Below are positions 54,926 through 64,000 of a DNA stretch of 64,000 nt, in pieces (the stretch's first letter is position 1; each line of letters opens with the position of its first letter). The stretch comes from Nectonema munidae (taxonomy: Eukaryota; Nematomorpha; Nectonematoida; Nectonematidae). The notes beneath the pieces were generated by a model. The model ran no database searches. It was not told where the DNA came from and saw only the letters and a program-made list of their open reading frames with translations. The translations under genes were made by a program, and so were the position numbers. The stretch is from positions 352,001-416,000 of the forward strand of contig JAUIRK010000890.1 of the NCBI GenBank assembly GCA_030549495.1, in the 5' to 3' direction.

Positions 54926-55139
54926 ATGAATAGTAACAAAGCTTCTGGAATGGTGATTATGGAGGAAGAAGTAGATAGTTTAATTCAAGAAGAAACTGAT
55001 ATTTATGTTAATGAAGAACCAAATTACGAAAATCTTGAAGTAGTTTGGTTTAATGTTTATTACTACGTTGTTCTTCATCTAGCAGCTCTTTATGGTTTTT
55101 ACCAATGTTTTTTCTGCCAGTCAAAAACTTTGATATGGG
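54926..55139 (+). CDS. SCD: Desaturase exon 1
   Basis: Encodes the acidic cytosolic N-terminus ([20 protein letters not shown]) and the first hydrophobic span ([14 protein letters not shown]). Donor TATGG|GGTTAG read as ATATGGG|GTTAGT, phase 1. Confidence 0.92.
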
Positions 55140-57384
55140 GTTAGTTATTTATTAAACCTATCTTTATGCGTTAATTTTAAAATTTTTAAGGATATTTCTT
55201 ATACGTTTGCACTGGTCTTGGAATAACTGCTGGAGCTCACCGATTATGGGCACATAGGTCTTATAAAGCTAAATTACCTCTGGAGATTTTGCTTGTTTGT
55301 TTCAATTCGTTGGCTGGTCAGGTAATATATATTTGTATATTTAGTTTAAGAAATTGCATCAGTTTTATTTTATCACCAAAATAAAACATTTTGCTTTGTG
55401 ATACTTTTTAAAACAAAACTTGTTTCGCGTATGATTTATTCTATCAACAACTGTTAAACAATAGTCTAAAAATCATTGTTTTAATAATCCCTTATCATTT
55501 TTAGTTACTATCTTCGAAAATATGCAAAGGATGGAGAGACGCCCAATAACCACTTAATACAATCAATTAATGCAACTAGATTTTCCTATGAATTTAAATT
55601 AATACTTTTTTTAAATAAAATTTGTTCTTTGCATGCTTTGATATAATAACAATGGAGAGAATTTTTAATTTTGCCTTTTCCAGCGTATGTTACTTACAAT
55701 TAAGTTAAAATAAATTAAATCTTAACGTTTTATACTTTACGAAAGTTGGGTGTCTACATTTTAACTAATTTTTAGAACCAAATTGTTGAACTCAATGGTT
55801 TAAAATTTTATTAAAAAATACCATTCAGTTTATTTTTAGCGCCCAAATAATGAGTTTTGAAATGATATGTATTTTTTTATTATAAAAAACATCAGTGTTT
55901 TTTAAGTTTTTAAATTTTAGTGTCTATCAAGTGTAGTCTTGCCAGATCACTGATATATATGGAAATAGGCTGTTTCAATCATTTTCTATTCTATTGCTAA
56001 TTTTACTCCACAGACATATTAGATAATACTTAGGCTATCCTTTTTGCAAAATATAATGAAAATACAATTGAGGATGTGAAAATTGTTCATAAATTCAAAA
56101 AATTATTTTTGTTAATTTGATCAATATTTGTTTTATAAATTGAATTTGAATGTTTTTTTAGAATGATTTATATATAAAAAAAAATTTTGTTTCAGAATGA
56201 TGCAATAGAATGGTGTAGAGATCACCGTGTACATCATAAGTACAGTGAAACCGATGCTGACCCACATAATGCTAACCGAGGCTTCTTTTTCTCTCATATG
56301 GGATGGCTCATGTGCAAAAAACATAAAGATGTTAAAACTAAAGGCAAAAATATCTCTATTTCAGATTTGGAGAGTAATCCCATTTTAGCTTTTCAAAGAA
56401 GGTAATTGCTTCTTAATACACTCGTATATATTCTCAACGTATCGTGATCGCTCCTCAGCCTATTTGAACTTAAGTAAGTAATGGCAAAATCGCCCGATGA
56501 AATCGAATGCTCGCATTTTTATTAAACCTTAACCCTTTGCACAAGTTATAAGGATTACCTTTTTTGCTATAAATAGCGGAGACTTTAATCCCTACTCAGG
56601 ATCAAACGTTGGTTTATATGATTAATTATATACTAATCTTTATTTTTTTATATTTGTGCCCAAGTTTGCCTTTTTCAGCCAAATTTGAATATTAATAAAT
56701 GATTCCTTTTTTTGATGCATAGTAAGAAGTTTATTATTTTTAGTTGACACTTATTTCAACATTTAAATAAACTCAATGTACATAATGTCTTTATCAAAAA
56801 TTCCCTTTTTAGAAGTATCTATTTTTTATTCTTTTCAAATAAATTTTCATTCACCCTTTTTAGATTCTATATGTTCTCTGTTTTCATCTTTTGCGTTCTT
56901 ATTCCAACAATAGTTCCTTGGTATTTTTGGTCTGAGCGTATTGCTAAATCGTTCTTCATCAACGCAATCTTCAGATATGTATTTGTTCTCCATTCTACCT
57001 GGCTTGTTAATTCTTGGGCTCATTTAGTTGGAAATCGTCCATATGATGAGAATATTAGCCCTTCGGGTATTATCTACTAATATGTATTAATGTTGATTTT
57101 ATTGTCATAAATTTTTTCAAGAGTCATTGTTGGTATCAACATTGGCAGTTGGAGAAGGATTTCATAATTATCATCACGTTTTTCCCTATGATTATTCTAC
57201 AAGTGAGTTGGGCATGAAGTTAAACTTGACAACTTCTTTTATCAATTTAATGTCTTGGCTGGGATTAGCTTATGACTTAAAAGCTCCAAGTAAAAAAGTT
57301 ATTAATGATAGAAAAAAGCGTACCGGTGATAGATCTCTTAATGCTTTTCATCCATACACAAAATTTATCCCTAAAAGCGATTAA
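54926..57384 (+). CDS. SCD: Delta-9 acyl-CoA desaturase, complete (5 exons, 338 aa)
   Basis: Exons 54926-55139, 55191-55321, 56196-56401, 56864-57066 and 57122-57384 join in phase. All introns are GT-AG (51, 874, 462 and 55 nt). The enzyme is an ER membrane di-iron desaturase that puts a cis double bond at C9 of stearoyl- or palmitoyl-CoA, using cytochrome b5. All three histidine boxes are present: HRLWAH (88-93), HRVHH (125-129) and HNYHH (266-270), plus Asn233/His237 in [26 protein letters not shown] and [15 protein letters not shown] are near-invariant family motifs. The N-terminus is acidic, and ALYG in the first helix fits. The length suits the family (about 330-360). The ATG is the first in frame of exon 1. 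Every key residue is intact, so the gene looks functional. Confidence 0.96.
55191..55321 (+). CDS. SCD: Desaturase exon 2 (first His box)
   Basis: Encodes [20 protein letters not shown] and [12 protein letters not shown]. It carries HRLWAH, the first metal-binding histidine box. Confidence 0.95.
56196..56401 (+). CDS. SCD: Desaturase exon 3 (second His box)
   Basis: Encodes [40 protein letters not shown] and [13 protein letters not shown]. Acceptor TTGTTTCAG, donor AGAAG|GTAATT, phase 2. Confidence 0.95.
56864..57066 (+). CDS. SCD: Desaturase exon 4
   Basis: Encodes a membrane segment [19 protein letters not shown] and [20 protein letters not shown]. Relatives usually read NSAAH at the metal-binding Asn/His; here it is NSWAH. 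Confidence 0.93.
57122..57384 (+). CDS. SCD: Desaturase exon 5 (third His box, stop)
   Basis: Encodes [30 protein letters not shown] and the polar tail ending TKFIPKSD before TAA. The 55-nt intron before it is required to join ISPS to ESLLVS. Confidence 0.95.
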
Positions 57385-57572
57385 AAATATGCGTTTTATA
57401 TCATATATACTTTTCGATCTTTCGTTTTATGCTCATTTTGTTTTGTTGCTTTTTATATTACACAATGCGTTGCTAGTTCATCCAATTTACTACCACCATT
57501 TTTACTAATAACATGATTCCTTTCATTTTTAAAATGTTTTTTCTATTGTTTCTGTCATCCGTTTTTCTAGTC

Positions 57573-57578
57573 AATAAA
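57573..57578 (+). terminator. Candidate polyadenylation signal of the desaturase gene
   Basis: AATAAA about 190 nt after the stop codon and well placed for a short 3' UTR. Confidence 0.5.
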
Positions 57579-57956
57579 CTTTTAACATTTTTATATTCAT
57601 GCCCTTACTAGTGCAAATCCTTTCCATGCGCAATAAATTTATAAAAACTTTTTAAAGTTAATTTTTGTGATCTTTTTCCTCTTTCAAAATAATTTATAAT
57701 AAATTTAATTTGTTTTACATACCAGATGATGAAAGATAGATTGCATTTTTGTTTAATAAAACATTTTTTAATGAATACATAAGAATGCATACATATACTT
57801 CCACATAAAAGAATACTAATAAATATATTTAAAAATATCAATGCACCAATTTTACTTTTTTACAAATAGAATTGAACATTTTTTAATTTCATGTCACCCC
57901 CTATAAAAGTCTAGAGCTCAACAGAGTACCGATAAAATCAGTAAACCTGGTGGCCT

Positions 57957-58050
57957 TTATTCTTTGAGGACTACAATTTTGAAGACTAATCGTCCGCCTT
58001 CTTTTCAATGGAATTTTATATATTTAAAGCAGACGATTTTGATTTGCTAA
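57957..58050 (+). mobile_element. piggyBac-like MITE, copy 4 (degraded)
   Basis: TTGAGGACTACAATTTTGAA, TAATCGTCCGCC, TTTCAATGGAATTTT and GCAGACGATTTT align with the copy at 11572-11705. The ends are decayed. Confidence 0.55.
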
Positions 58051-59639
58051 CCCTATTGCAGCTATGTTTTAATGTCGCGATTTGATGATAAAAAAATGTC
58101 ATTTTTTAAAATATATCCTATCCAAGCGCTTTATAAATTTATCTTAATTTAACGTATTCATTTGACACATGTGCGTTTTTTGTTAATTCATGACAAATAT
58201 ATCTGGGTATTTTTCGTTATTTCGCACGTAGTTGTCTAGAAACGAACTCAACGCGTATTAAAATGTCTTGATAATTCGATAGAATAAAACCTTCATACTT
58301 TTGGCGAGTATTTTCATTGTGTGTTCTTTTAAATCGTTTAATTTTTACTCAGCATATAAACTAAGCGAATAACAAAATATGCGTGACATTAAAGCCGTGT
58401 TGCTAATCATAAACGTATATACATATATATTGTCTGAATCAGTTTCACTCATCTAATGCATCAATAATACAAGTAAACTGAATCTCTTTATTGTTGATCT
58501 ATTGGATTTCATTTACCACCCGACACTTGTCGTCATGTCATCTTCAAATGAATCTTCACCTATGCTCTAGGTTCTAACAGCGAAATTTCTTATTTCTATA
58601 GGATGATGAATTTTCTTCTGACTACTGATTACTCCGAAACAAAACAAGATAAAAGGAAAAGCAACTGAACTGAATGATACTTTACTAGAGAAATTTTACA
58701 CCATATTTTACATTCCACTAAAACGAAATTGGATGAACTTTTAACATCGTTGAGAATTTATGATTGTTCAAAAAGACCATTATGGCATCAAGTATTATCA
58801 TTGGAACCATGTTTGTACTTATTATGTCTTCAATCCAGAAATAGATGTACCTTGATTAGATGATGCGAACTATTTTTCGCCCGAAGAAATTGTCTTCGAA
58901 GTTGTTTGTCATGTAGTAACCGTGACCTGACATTTGACCGAGTGTACATACAATTTTAAAATTTGTGTAGACTACTTTATTTCTATTAAGTTTGCAATCT
59001 TGTGTTCAATACAAGTTTGCAGCGTAATTTTGTTTTCTTTTTCTATTCTGTACACAATTATGTTATAAATAACTTCTACTCAAATAGAAAAAGGAAAATT
59101 ATTGAAAAGAAAAAAGTTACTTAACAACTATACTTTGCAAGAAAAAGAATTAAACTTAATAATAGAAGGGCTAGAAAATATTTTCTGATACAAAACTGCT
59201 TTTTGTGTAAAATGGAAAAATTGATAAAAAATTAAGTAATTTGTAAATAAACTTGATCATTTTGTTATAAGTTTTATTTAGATCTTTTAATCATTCTTTG
59301 ATATTTGTAAAAGTATTTACAAAACATGAAAAATTATGTAATTAGTTTTTATTTTGTTCCCAAATAGTGTTTACAAGTAAGAAAACCTAAAAAAACAGGA
59401 TTTTTTTGAATTTTAAGAAGTTTGATTTTTGATATGATTAGTTTTTAGTGCTTTAGTTAATTAAATAAAGTGTTTTTAATAAATTGAATTTTAATAAGAG
59501 TTTTGAGGTCATTAATAACTTCTATACATAAATTATGTGATAAATAATTTAACTACCAGAAGTTGTTATATGACTAGGATATTGTTGTTTTATTGAATTT
59601 TAATGTTCTAACATTAGAATAATATTTTATTGGTTAGAA
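58051..59639. other. AT-rich stretch, nothing firm
   Basis: No gene recognised. The DNA just before 59640 may hold the eroded N-terminal half of piggyBac relic D, for example an EFSSDY-like acidic piece near 58600, but this is too weak to call. Confidence 0.35.
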
Positions 59640-60265
59640 GTCTGGAAAAAATGCTAATTGTATTTACATTATCGGTGAAATACCCGTCCTTCAAATGTCC
59701 ATTTAGGCCAAACCATTTGATAAAATTTTTGTTCTGCCAAATGTGTGTGTACCGTCATCGCAACATTTATGTAAAATTGACCCGAAAGGTGAACGCAATA
59801 AATTAGAAACTATTATAGATTATAATAAATTCAGATCAGATGTAGATATTTGTAACAAAATGTTGAGATTTTACTTAATAAACTTTCAAGAAGGTGGCTG
59901 TTTTTGCAACTATTTAGATATAGATGCTCATAATAGTTGGATAATTCAACAATGTAACAGTCTCCGAATTTCCCTCTATACGTAAAAGTGGTATATAAAA
60001 TATTTTCTTAGAGACCTATCTCTAAAATTGAGCGAACTATCAATGAAACGCAGATCTAAGATTCCTTTTACTCATCGCACAACTAGAGATTTGATCAGCT
60101 TTTATGGAATTGAGCAAGACGCCACTCAGCCTTCAACTTCTTCGCGTGGTTATTGTTATATAACCCCCTGTAAACCAAAGAAAAGAGGAACAAGAAAACG
60201 GGAAAGATGTAAAAAGCCTATATGCAAAAATCATACAAAATATATCTGTCAAAATTGTTTTTAAG
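59640..60265 (+). mobile_element. piggyBac transposase relic D (C-terminal part)
   Basis: Plus frames 59743-59985 and 60028-60264 read ETIIDYNKFRSDVDICNKML then RFYLINF, which corresponds to the II.YN.TKGGVD..DQ block, followed by DAHNSWII, then ISLKLSEL.MKRRSKI-like and a basic, Cys-rich tail KRGTRKRERCKKPICKNH then TKYICQNC. Substitution of the GGVD..DQ block suggests an inactive copy. Confidence 0.7.
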
Positions 60266-60379
60266 TGCATTTTTATCATATTTTTGGTGCTAGAGAGAAA
60301 ATTAAATAAAATTTTTAATTTTTGGACAATGTTATGATTATATATATAAAATAGTTAATGCAAATTGCCTTTGAATGTT

Positions 60380-60550
60380 GAGGCTGAGGCAAAACTCCCG
60401 CTATGTCCTGCGAGGATTAAACCGGCCGCTCAAACAATCAGATTGCACAGAGGTAGGACCCGTCTCTGTATACTAAGGACGGCATTGAGCTAGAAACCAC
60501 TCCGGTCTAATTTCGATGGGTCACGTTTCAACTAGTGTTTCTTTCCCGGG
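60380..60550 (-). repeat. GC-richer tRNA-like repeat (SINE candidate)
   Basis: Minus-strand GGTTTAATCC at 60423-60414 resembles a tRNA B box. The patch (CGGAGTGG, AATGCCGTCC, GAGCGGCCGG) is far GC-richer than its surroundings. No full tRNA fold was found. Confidence 0.35.
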
Positions 60551-60819
60551 AAAACAGAAAATTGTCAAAATATTTTAATTTACAAAAAAATATTGTGTTA
60601 AACTCAATACATAATTTTAATTCCATTTATGTTTTAAAAATATAATTTTTTTTGTAAGTTAAGTTGTTTTTTAGATCTGGAACAAACATAAGGGTTTTCT
60701 TACAAATTTTTTTCTCTTCGCTTGTTGGTATGATCAAGAGTGTAATACTTTTATTTTTAAACCTGTATATATTTTTACCCTGTAAATATATATGAGGCAT
60801 CAGGAAAGCTATTTCATAA

Positions 60820-60995
60820 TATTTCTCTTCTAGAAAAAGCTTTAAAAACTTCCTCCTACATCGGTTGAGTCTGAAAGAGGATTTTTACTTGCCAGTCTTT
60901 TTACAACAAAAGTAAGCACAAGGCTCAGTGCCAAAAGTATAAATTGTTTGTGTTTCCTTAAAAACTTCTATAAAAATAAAAATTTTTATCTTGAA
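60820..60995 (+). mobile_element. hAT transposase C-terminal fragment
   Basis: A broken plus frame reads PPTSVESERGFSLA then TTKVSTRLSAKSINCLCFLK, the hAT dimerisation motif (compare S.ESERLFS and RLS...I..L.FL). Only this tail survives. Confidence 0.6.
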
Positions 60996-62149
60996 AATGT
61001 ATTTTTTATGTTATGATAATGGGATATTTTTTGATTGATTGTCAGAAATATTTTCAAAGTGACTTCTTTCCCGTGAAGAAAATATTGATGTAAAAACATA
61101 AACCCTAGTTTCAACGCCTAGATAGTTTTTATAGCAAAACTTAAAGTCATTTTATTCGAATACACGACTTTTTACAATGTATTTAGTGTAAATATGCAAG
61201 TATATTCATTGATACTCATGAATAATCGCTCATTCTTCAATACTAACAGCACACATACACATAGACAACAAACATAAATTATGATAAACACACGGACAAG
61301 GAAGGCCATTTATTCATTTTCGATACATAAAGGAGACATTACCGTATATAAAGCATAACCTCTCCTTCCCAAAAAAAATCGAAGCTCATACCAATGGTAT
61401 ATATGTGGTTGTATGTTATTTGTGTAATTTAAACCCTATTAACCCAAATAAGGCCGCAATATTAAGTAATATAAATTTTATCAAAATATTTGACTAATTT
61501 ATAAATTTTGTAACTAACCTATATGAAAAAATTAAAAAAAAATTTTTTAATGTATTTTTGTAACATCCCACATGTGGGATAATGGCCTATTCTATATAAA
61601 AAAATTTTAGAAGATATTAATTTTTCAGATTTTTTTTCAATTTAAAATGTAATAAAATAAACAGAAGTTAAAATTTTTTATTTAGTGTGATATTTCTCAA
61701 AACAAACTTCGTGGAGTGGAATATTACACTTTTCACAAATTTTCTTTGTCTTTTTTTGCAGTAAGGGGTCGTTCACAATAGACGTCAACCTTTTTTTGAT
61801 AAATTTGAACCCCTCCCTCCCCCTCATGTCTAAATATATCATCACTTAACAAAATAGACTTATGTCAACTTTGGATCCTCCAATACTAAATCTAAGTTCA
61901 TTACAGGGGCACACATCCTCAAAATTATTGGGGGGGGGGGGGGTGAGCGAAATTTTTTTGTTGCTATTTTCAAAATTAGTGGTCTAGAAATAGCACGGGA
62001 GACCAAAAATTCAAGCAATCCTTTAAAATAGAGTGTATTCAGCGCATACCTAAAGTCCTAAATTTATAGGACTAGTTTATATTTTTTTTAACAAAATTGG
62101 TGAATTTAAATACTATACTTCCAGCGAAAATATTTTAATTAAATTTGCA
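60996..62149. other. AT-rich stretch with a G run
   Basis: No gene seen. Fourteen consecutive G lie at 61930-61943. Confidence 0.5.
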
Positions 62150-62710
62150 TATCGAATATGGTGCGCAGAAAAAATTGCCCCAATTAAAAAGTAGGAAAAA
62201 ACGCCCCTAGTAAAAATGCCCCAATTTAAAATTAGGAAAAAATGCCACAACACAAAAAAAATTATTAATTAAAATTAAAAAAAAATGTTTTTTAAAAGAT
62301 ATGTCAAATAAAGGTTTTTTGTAAAAAAAATGTTAACTTTTCATCTAAAAGATTTAAAATTTAATTAAAGTAAATGAAAAAACTTAGCATACGACAATTT
62401 TTTAAATACAAAAAAAAAATTATAAAACAGCAAATATTTTTGGACTTTGTGTGTATCAGAACATTTTCTAAATATAATTTGTATTTTAACTGATTTTAAG
62501 AACACATTCCCACAAATCTACACCTTTGCTATTGTTTTCAAGAACTTTATAAAGAAAAAAACCCTATAGATTAAGAAATTTTAGAAATTTAGCCTTTCAA
62601 AACGGTACCAAATAAAAATATTTATATAATTTAAAAAATCCTGAAAATCAAAAATTAGGGGCATTTTTTCTTGAGGCATTTTTACCTTCAACCATCGAAT
62701 ATACACTAGT
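62150..62710. mobile_element. Inverted-repeat element with clustered GCCCC motifs
   Basis: The left part repeats AAAAATTGCCCC, AAAAAACGCCCC, AAAAATGCCCC and AAAAAATGCC at short intervals. The right part has the complement GGGGCATTTTTTC and GAGGCATTTTTACC. TATCGAATATGG on the left is loosely mirrored by CCATCGAATATA on the right. The middle is almost pure A/T. Family unknown. Confidence 0.5.
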
Positions 62711-63139
62711 TTAAAAAAATCCAAAATTGTTAGGGGGTGGAATAGGCTTTTCATTTGAAAAATAAAGTAGTCTACGAGGCACATTACAGGAATTGATGAA
62801 AGAATATTTGATTCATAGAGAAAACAAATAACTGAAGGTTGGATAGTTTTATATGAGTGAATGTAGTCTAAAGGCAAAGAGTCTACTAGACAACCTGTGA
62901 TGTTTATATGAAAAAATGTGATTGATTCAGGGGCAAGGGTATAAAATGAAGTTATAATTGTGCAAACAAAAAATTAGGATAGCATTATTTCATTTTACTC
63001 AGCATCATTCAAAAATAGTTTAAAAGCTAAATTGATACAAGCTACAAAAAGTAAATAACATTTTGCAATGATTTGCCTTTTATAATAACTTTTAAGTAAA
63101 AAAAAGTTATAGAGCTTCAACAAAAACTACAGCATACTC

Positions 63140-63290
63140 TATGGGTGGCATGGCAGGTTGGTTGAGATGATGGACTCAGCACGCAAGCCTCTGGATTCGA
63201 TTCTTCATCGATACGAATTTGTTCATAGTTTGACATAAGCGGTACATCAGTGCCTTGTCAATGAAAATACACCCGCACCTTACCTTTTAC
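63140..63290 (+). mobile_element. tRNA-like SINE candidate
   Basis: TGGTTGAGATGATGG (A-box-like) is followed about 35 nt later by GGATTCGATTC (B box, 63193-63203). This spacing is typical of tRNA-derived SINEs. The flanks do not form an acceptor stem. Confidence 0.45.
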
Positions 63291-63508
63291 TCAAAATTGA
63301 AAAATTTGCTACATAATTAACATAAGAAAGAAAGGAAACAAAATAAACTAATAAAGCAAGTTTCACTATTTTAAAATGGAACCGTCTGTTCTCAGAATAA
63401 TTTCAAAATAATAGGAGGCATAAAGAAGATATTTTCAACTTTTTATAAGCAGCAAAAGCCAACGTTTAAGTAGCCAACCCTTATAATTAAAAAATTATTT
63501 AAACTAAC

Positions 63509-63742
63509 GGTCGACAGACATTTCACCCCATAGACAATTTGCCCCCTGACAAATTGTCTCATATGTTATTAGTTTCATCCATCTTTGCTTATTATATGTG
63601 TAAAATTATTAAAAAAATTTATTCTTGTTTATTTTATCTCTATTAAATTATTTCAAATTATTCATTTTATCTCTTAATTTTTTAGAATTGTCCATGGGAC
63701 GAACTGTCTTATGAAAATAATGGGGCGAAATGTCCGAGAACC
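63509..63742. mobile_element. MITE, 234 bp, with exact 8-bp duplication
   Basis: The flanks AAACTAAC (63501-63508) and AAACTAAC (63743-63750) are identical. The ends GGTCGACAGACATTTCACCC and, from the right, GGTTCTCGGACATTTCGCCC are inverted repeats; inner GACAATTTGCCCC and GACAGTTCGTCCC also correspond. The start is GG rather than CA, so hAT membership is uncertain; P-type elements also make 8-bp duplications. Confidence 0.78.
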
Positions 63743-64000
63743 AAACTAACATAAATCAAAGTATACGATAAAAGAAAATCATTACGTTTTTTGAATATTT
63801 AAGTTTTCAAATGTTACAAAATGTAGCAAACGTAGTGATAAAGATTTTGACTTTTGTTGAAAAAAAATTCTTAACGCGAGTCTAACAATATTCATTGATA
63901 TAAAATCGTAACGATTGAAAACTATTTTAATTTAACTCTAAATGCAAATTAGATAGAAGCAGTGGTGTAGCCAAAAAAAAAAGTTGATAGAAGGGGCACA

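Noticed and set aside
57608-57841. Minus-strand 77-codon frame downstream of the desaturase
   Set aside because: Low-complexity AT-driven composition; in the expected 3' flank of the gene.
63140-63210. Functional tRNA gene
   Set aside because: A- and B-box-like blocks exist but no acceptor stem or anticodon arm folds.
1-64000. Retroviral, LTR or Polinton elements
   Set aside because: No long direct terminal repeats, and no integrase, protease, capsid or envelope-like reading was recognised.

Overview
The window is eukaryotic nuclear DNA, strongly AT-rich, with short coding exons separated either by tiny introns (about 49-76 nt) or by multi-kilobase introns packed with transposon relics. Three host genes can be read exon by exon from splice sites and protein similarity: (1) an XMAP215/CKAP5/Msps microtubule polymerase on the minus strand, from its start codon at 18504 to beyond the left edge (TOG1, TOG2 and the start of the next linker, 539 codons in 10 exons); (2) a type I BMP receptor (BMPR1/thickveins group) on the minus strand, 52119 to 29980, 9 exons from the cysteine-rich ligand-binding domain to the stop codon; (3) a complete delta-9 acyl-CoA desaturase on the plus strand, 54926 to 57384, 5 exons, 338 residues. 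The gene set and sequence relationships fit an invertebrate. An arthropod with a repeat-rich AT genome, such as a parasitic copepod, is my best guess, but nothing in the window proves the species.

Layout. 1-18.5 kb: Msps gene; its introns hold a ZBED5-like hAT transposon, several small hAT-type MITEs with 8-bp target-site duplications, and piggyBac-like MITEs. 18.5-29.8 kb: intergenic, with a hAT MITE, a tRNA-like SINE, a 151-bp tandem repeat, a second tandem array, two head-to-head piggyBac relics (one split by a hAT insertion with an exact 8-bp duplication), and a LINE fragment. 30-52 kb: BMP receptor; its introns carry a rarely named DNA-transposon family with an HGERFHQ motif, a three-level nest (CGGBP1-like hAT, ZBED5-like hAT, piggyBac), a long-armed palindromic MITE and a BED-finger hAT. 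52.1-54.9 kb: the gap between the divergent receptor and desaturase genes, largely filled by an 881-bp element whose inverted ends are made of short tandem repeats. 57.4-64 kb: piggyBac and hAT remnants, SINE-like tRNA-derived pieces and two TIR elements.

How the genes relate: the three host genes belong to unrelated pathways (microtubule growth, BMP/SMAD signalling, lipid desaturation); there is no operon-like logic. I saw no CRISPR array, rRNA, intact tRNA, or retroviral/LTR/Polinton element. The most interesting material is the transposon stratigraphy and several structured repeats, rather than a new host system.
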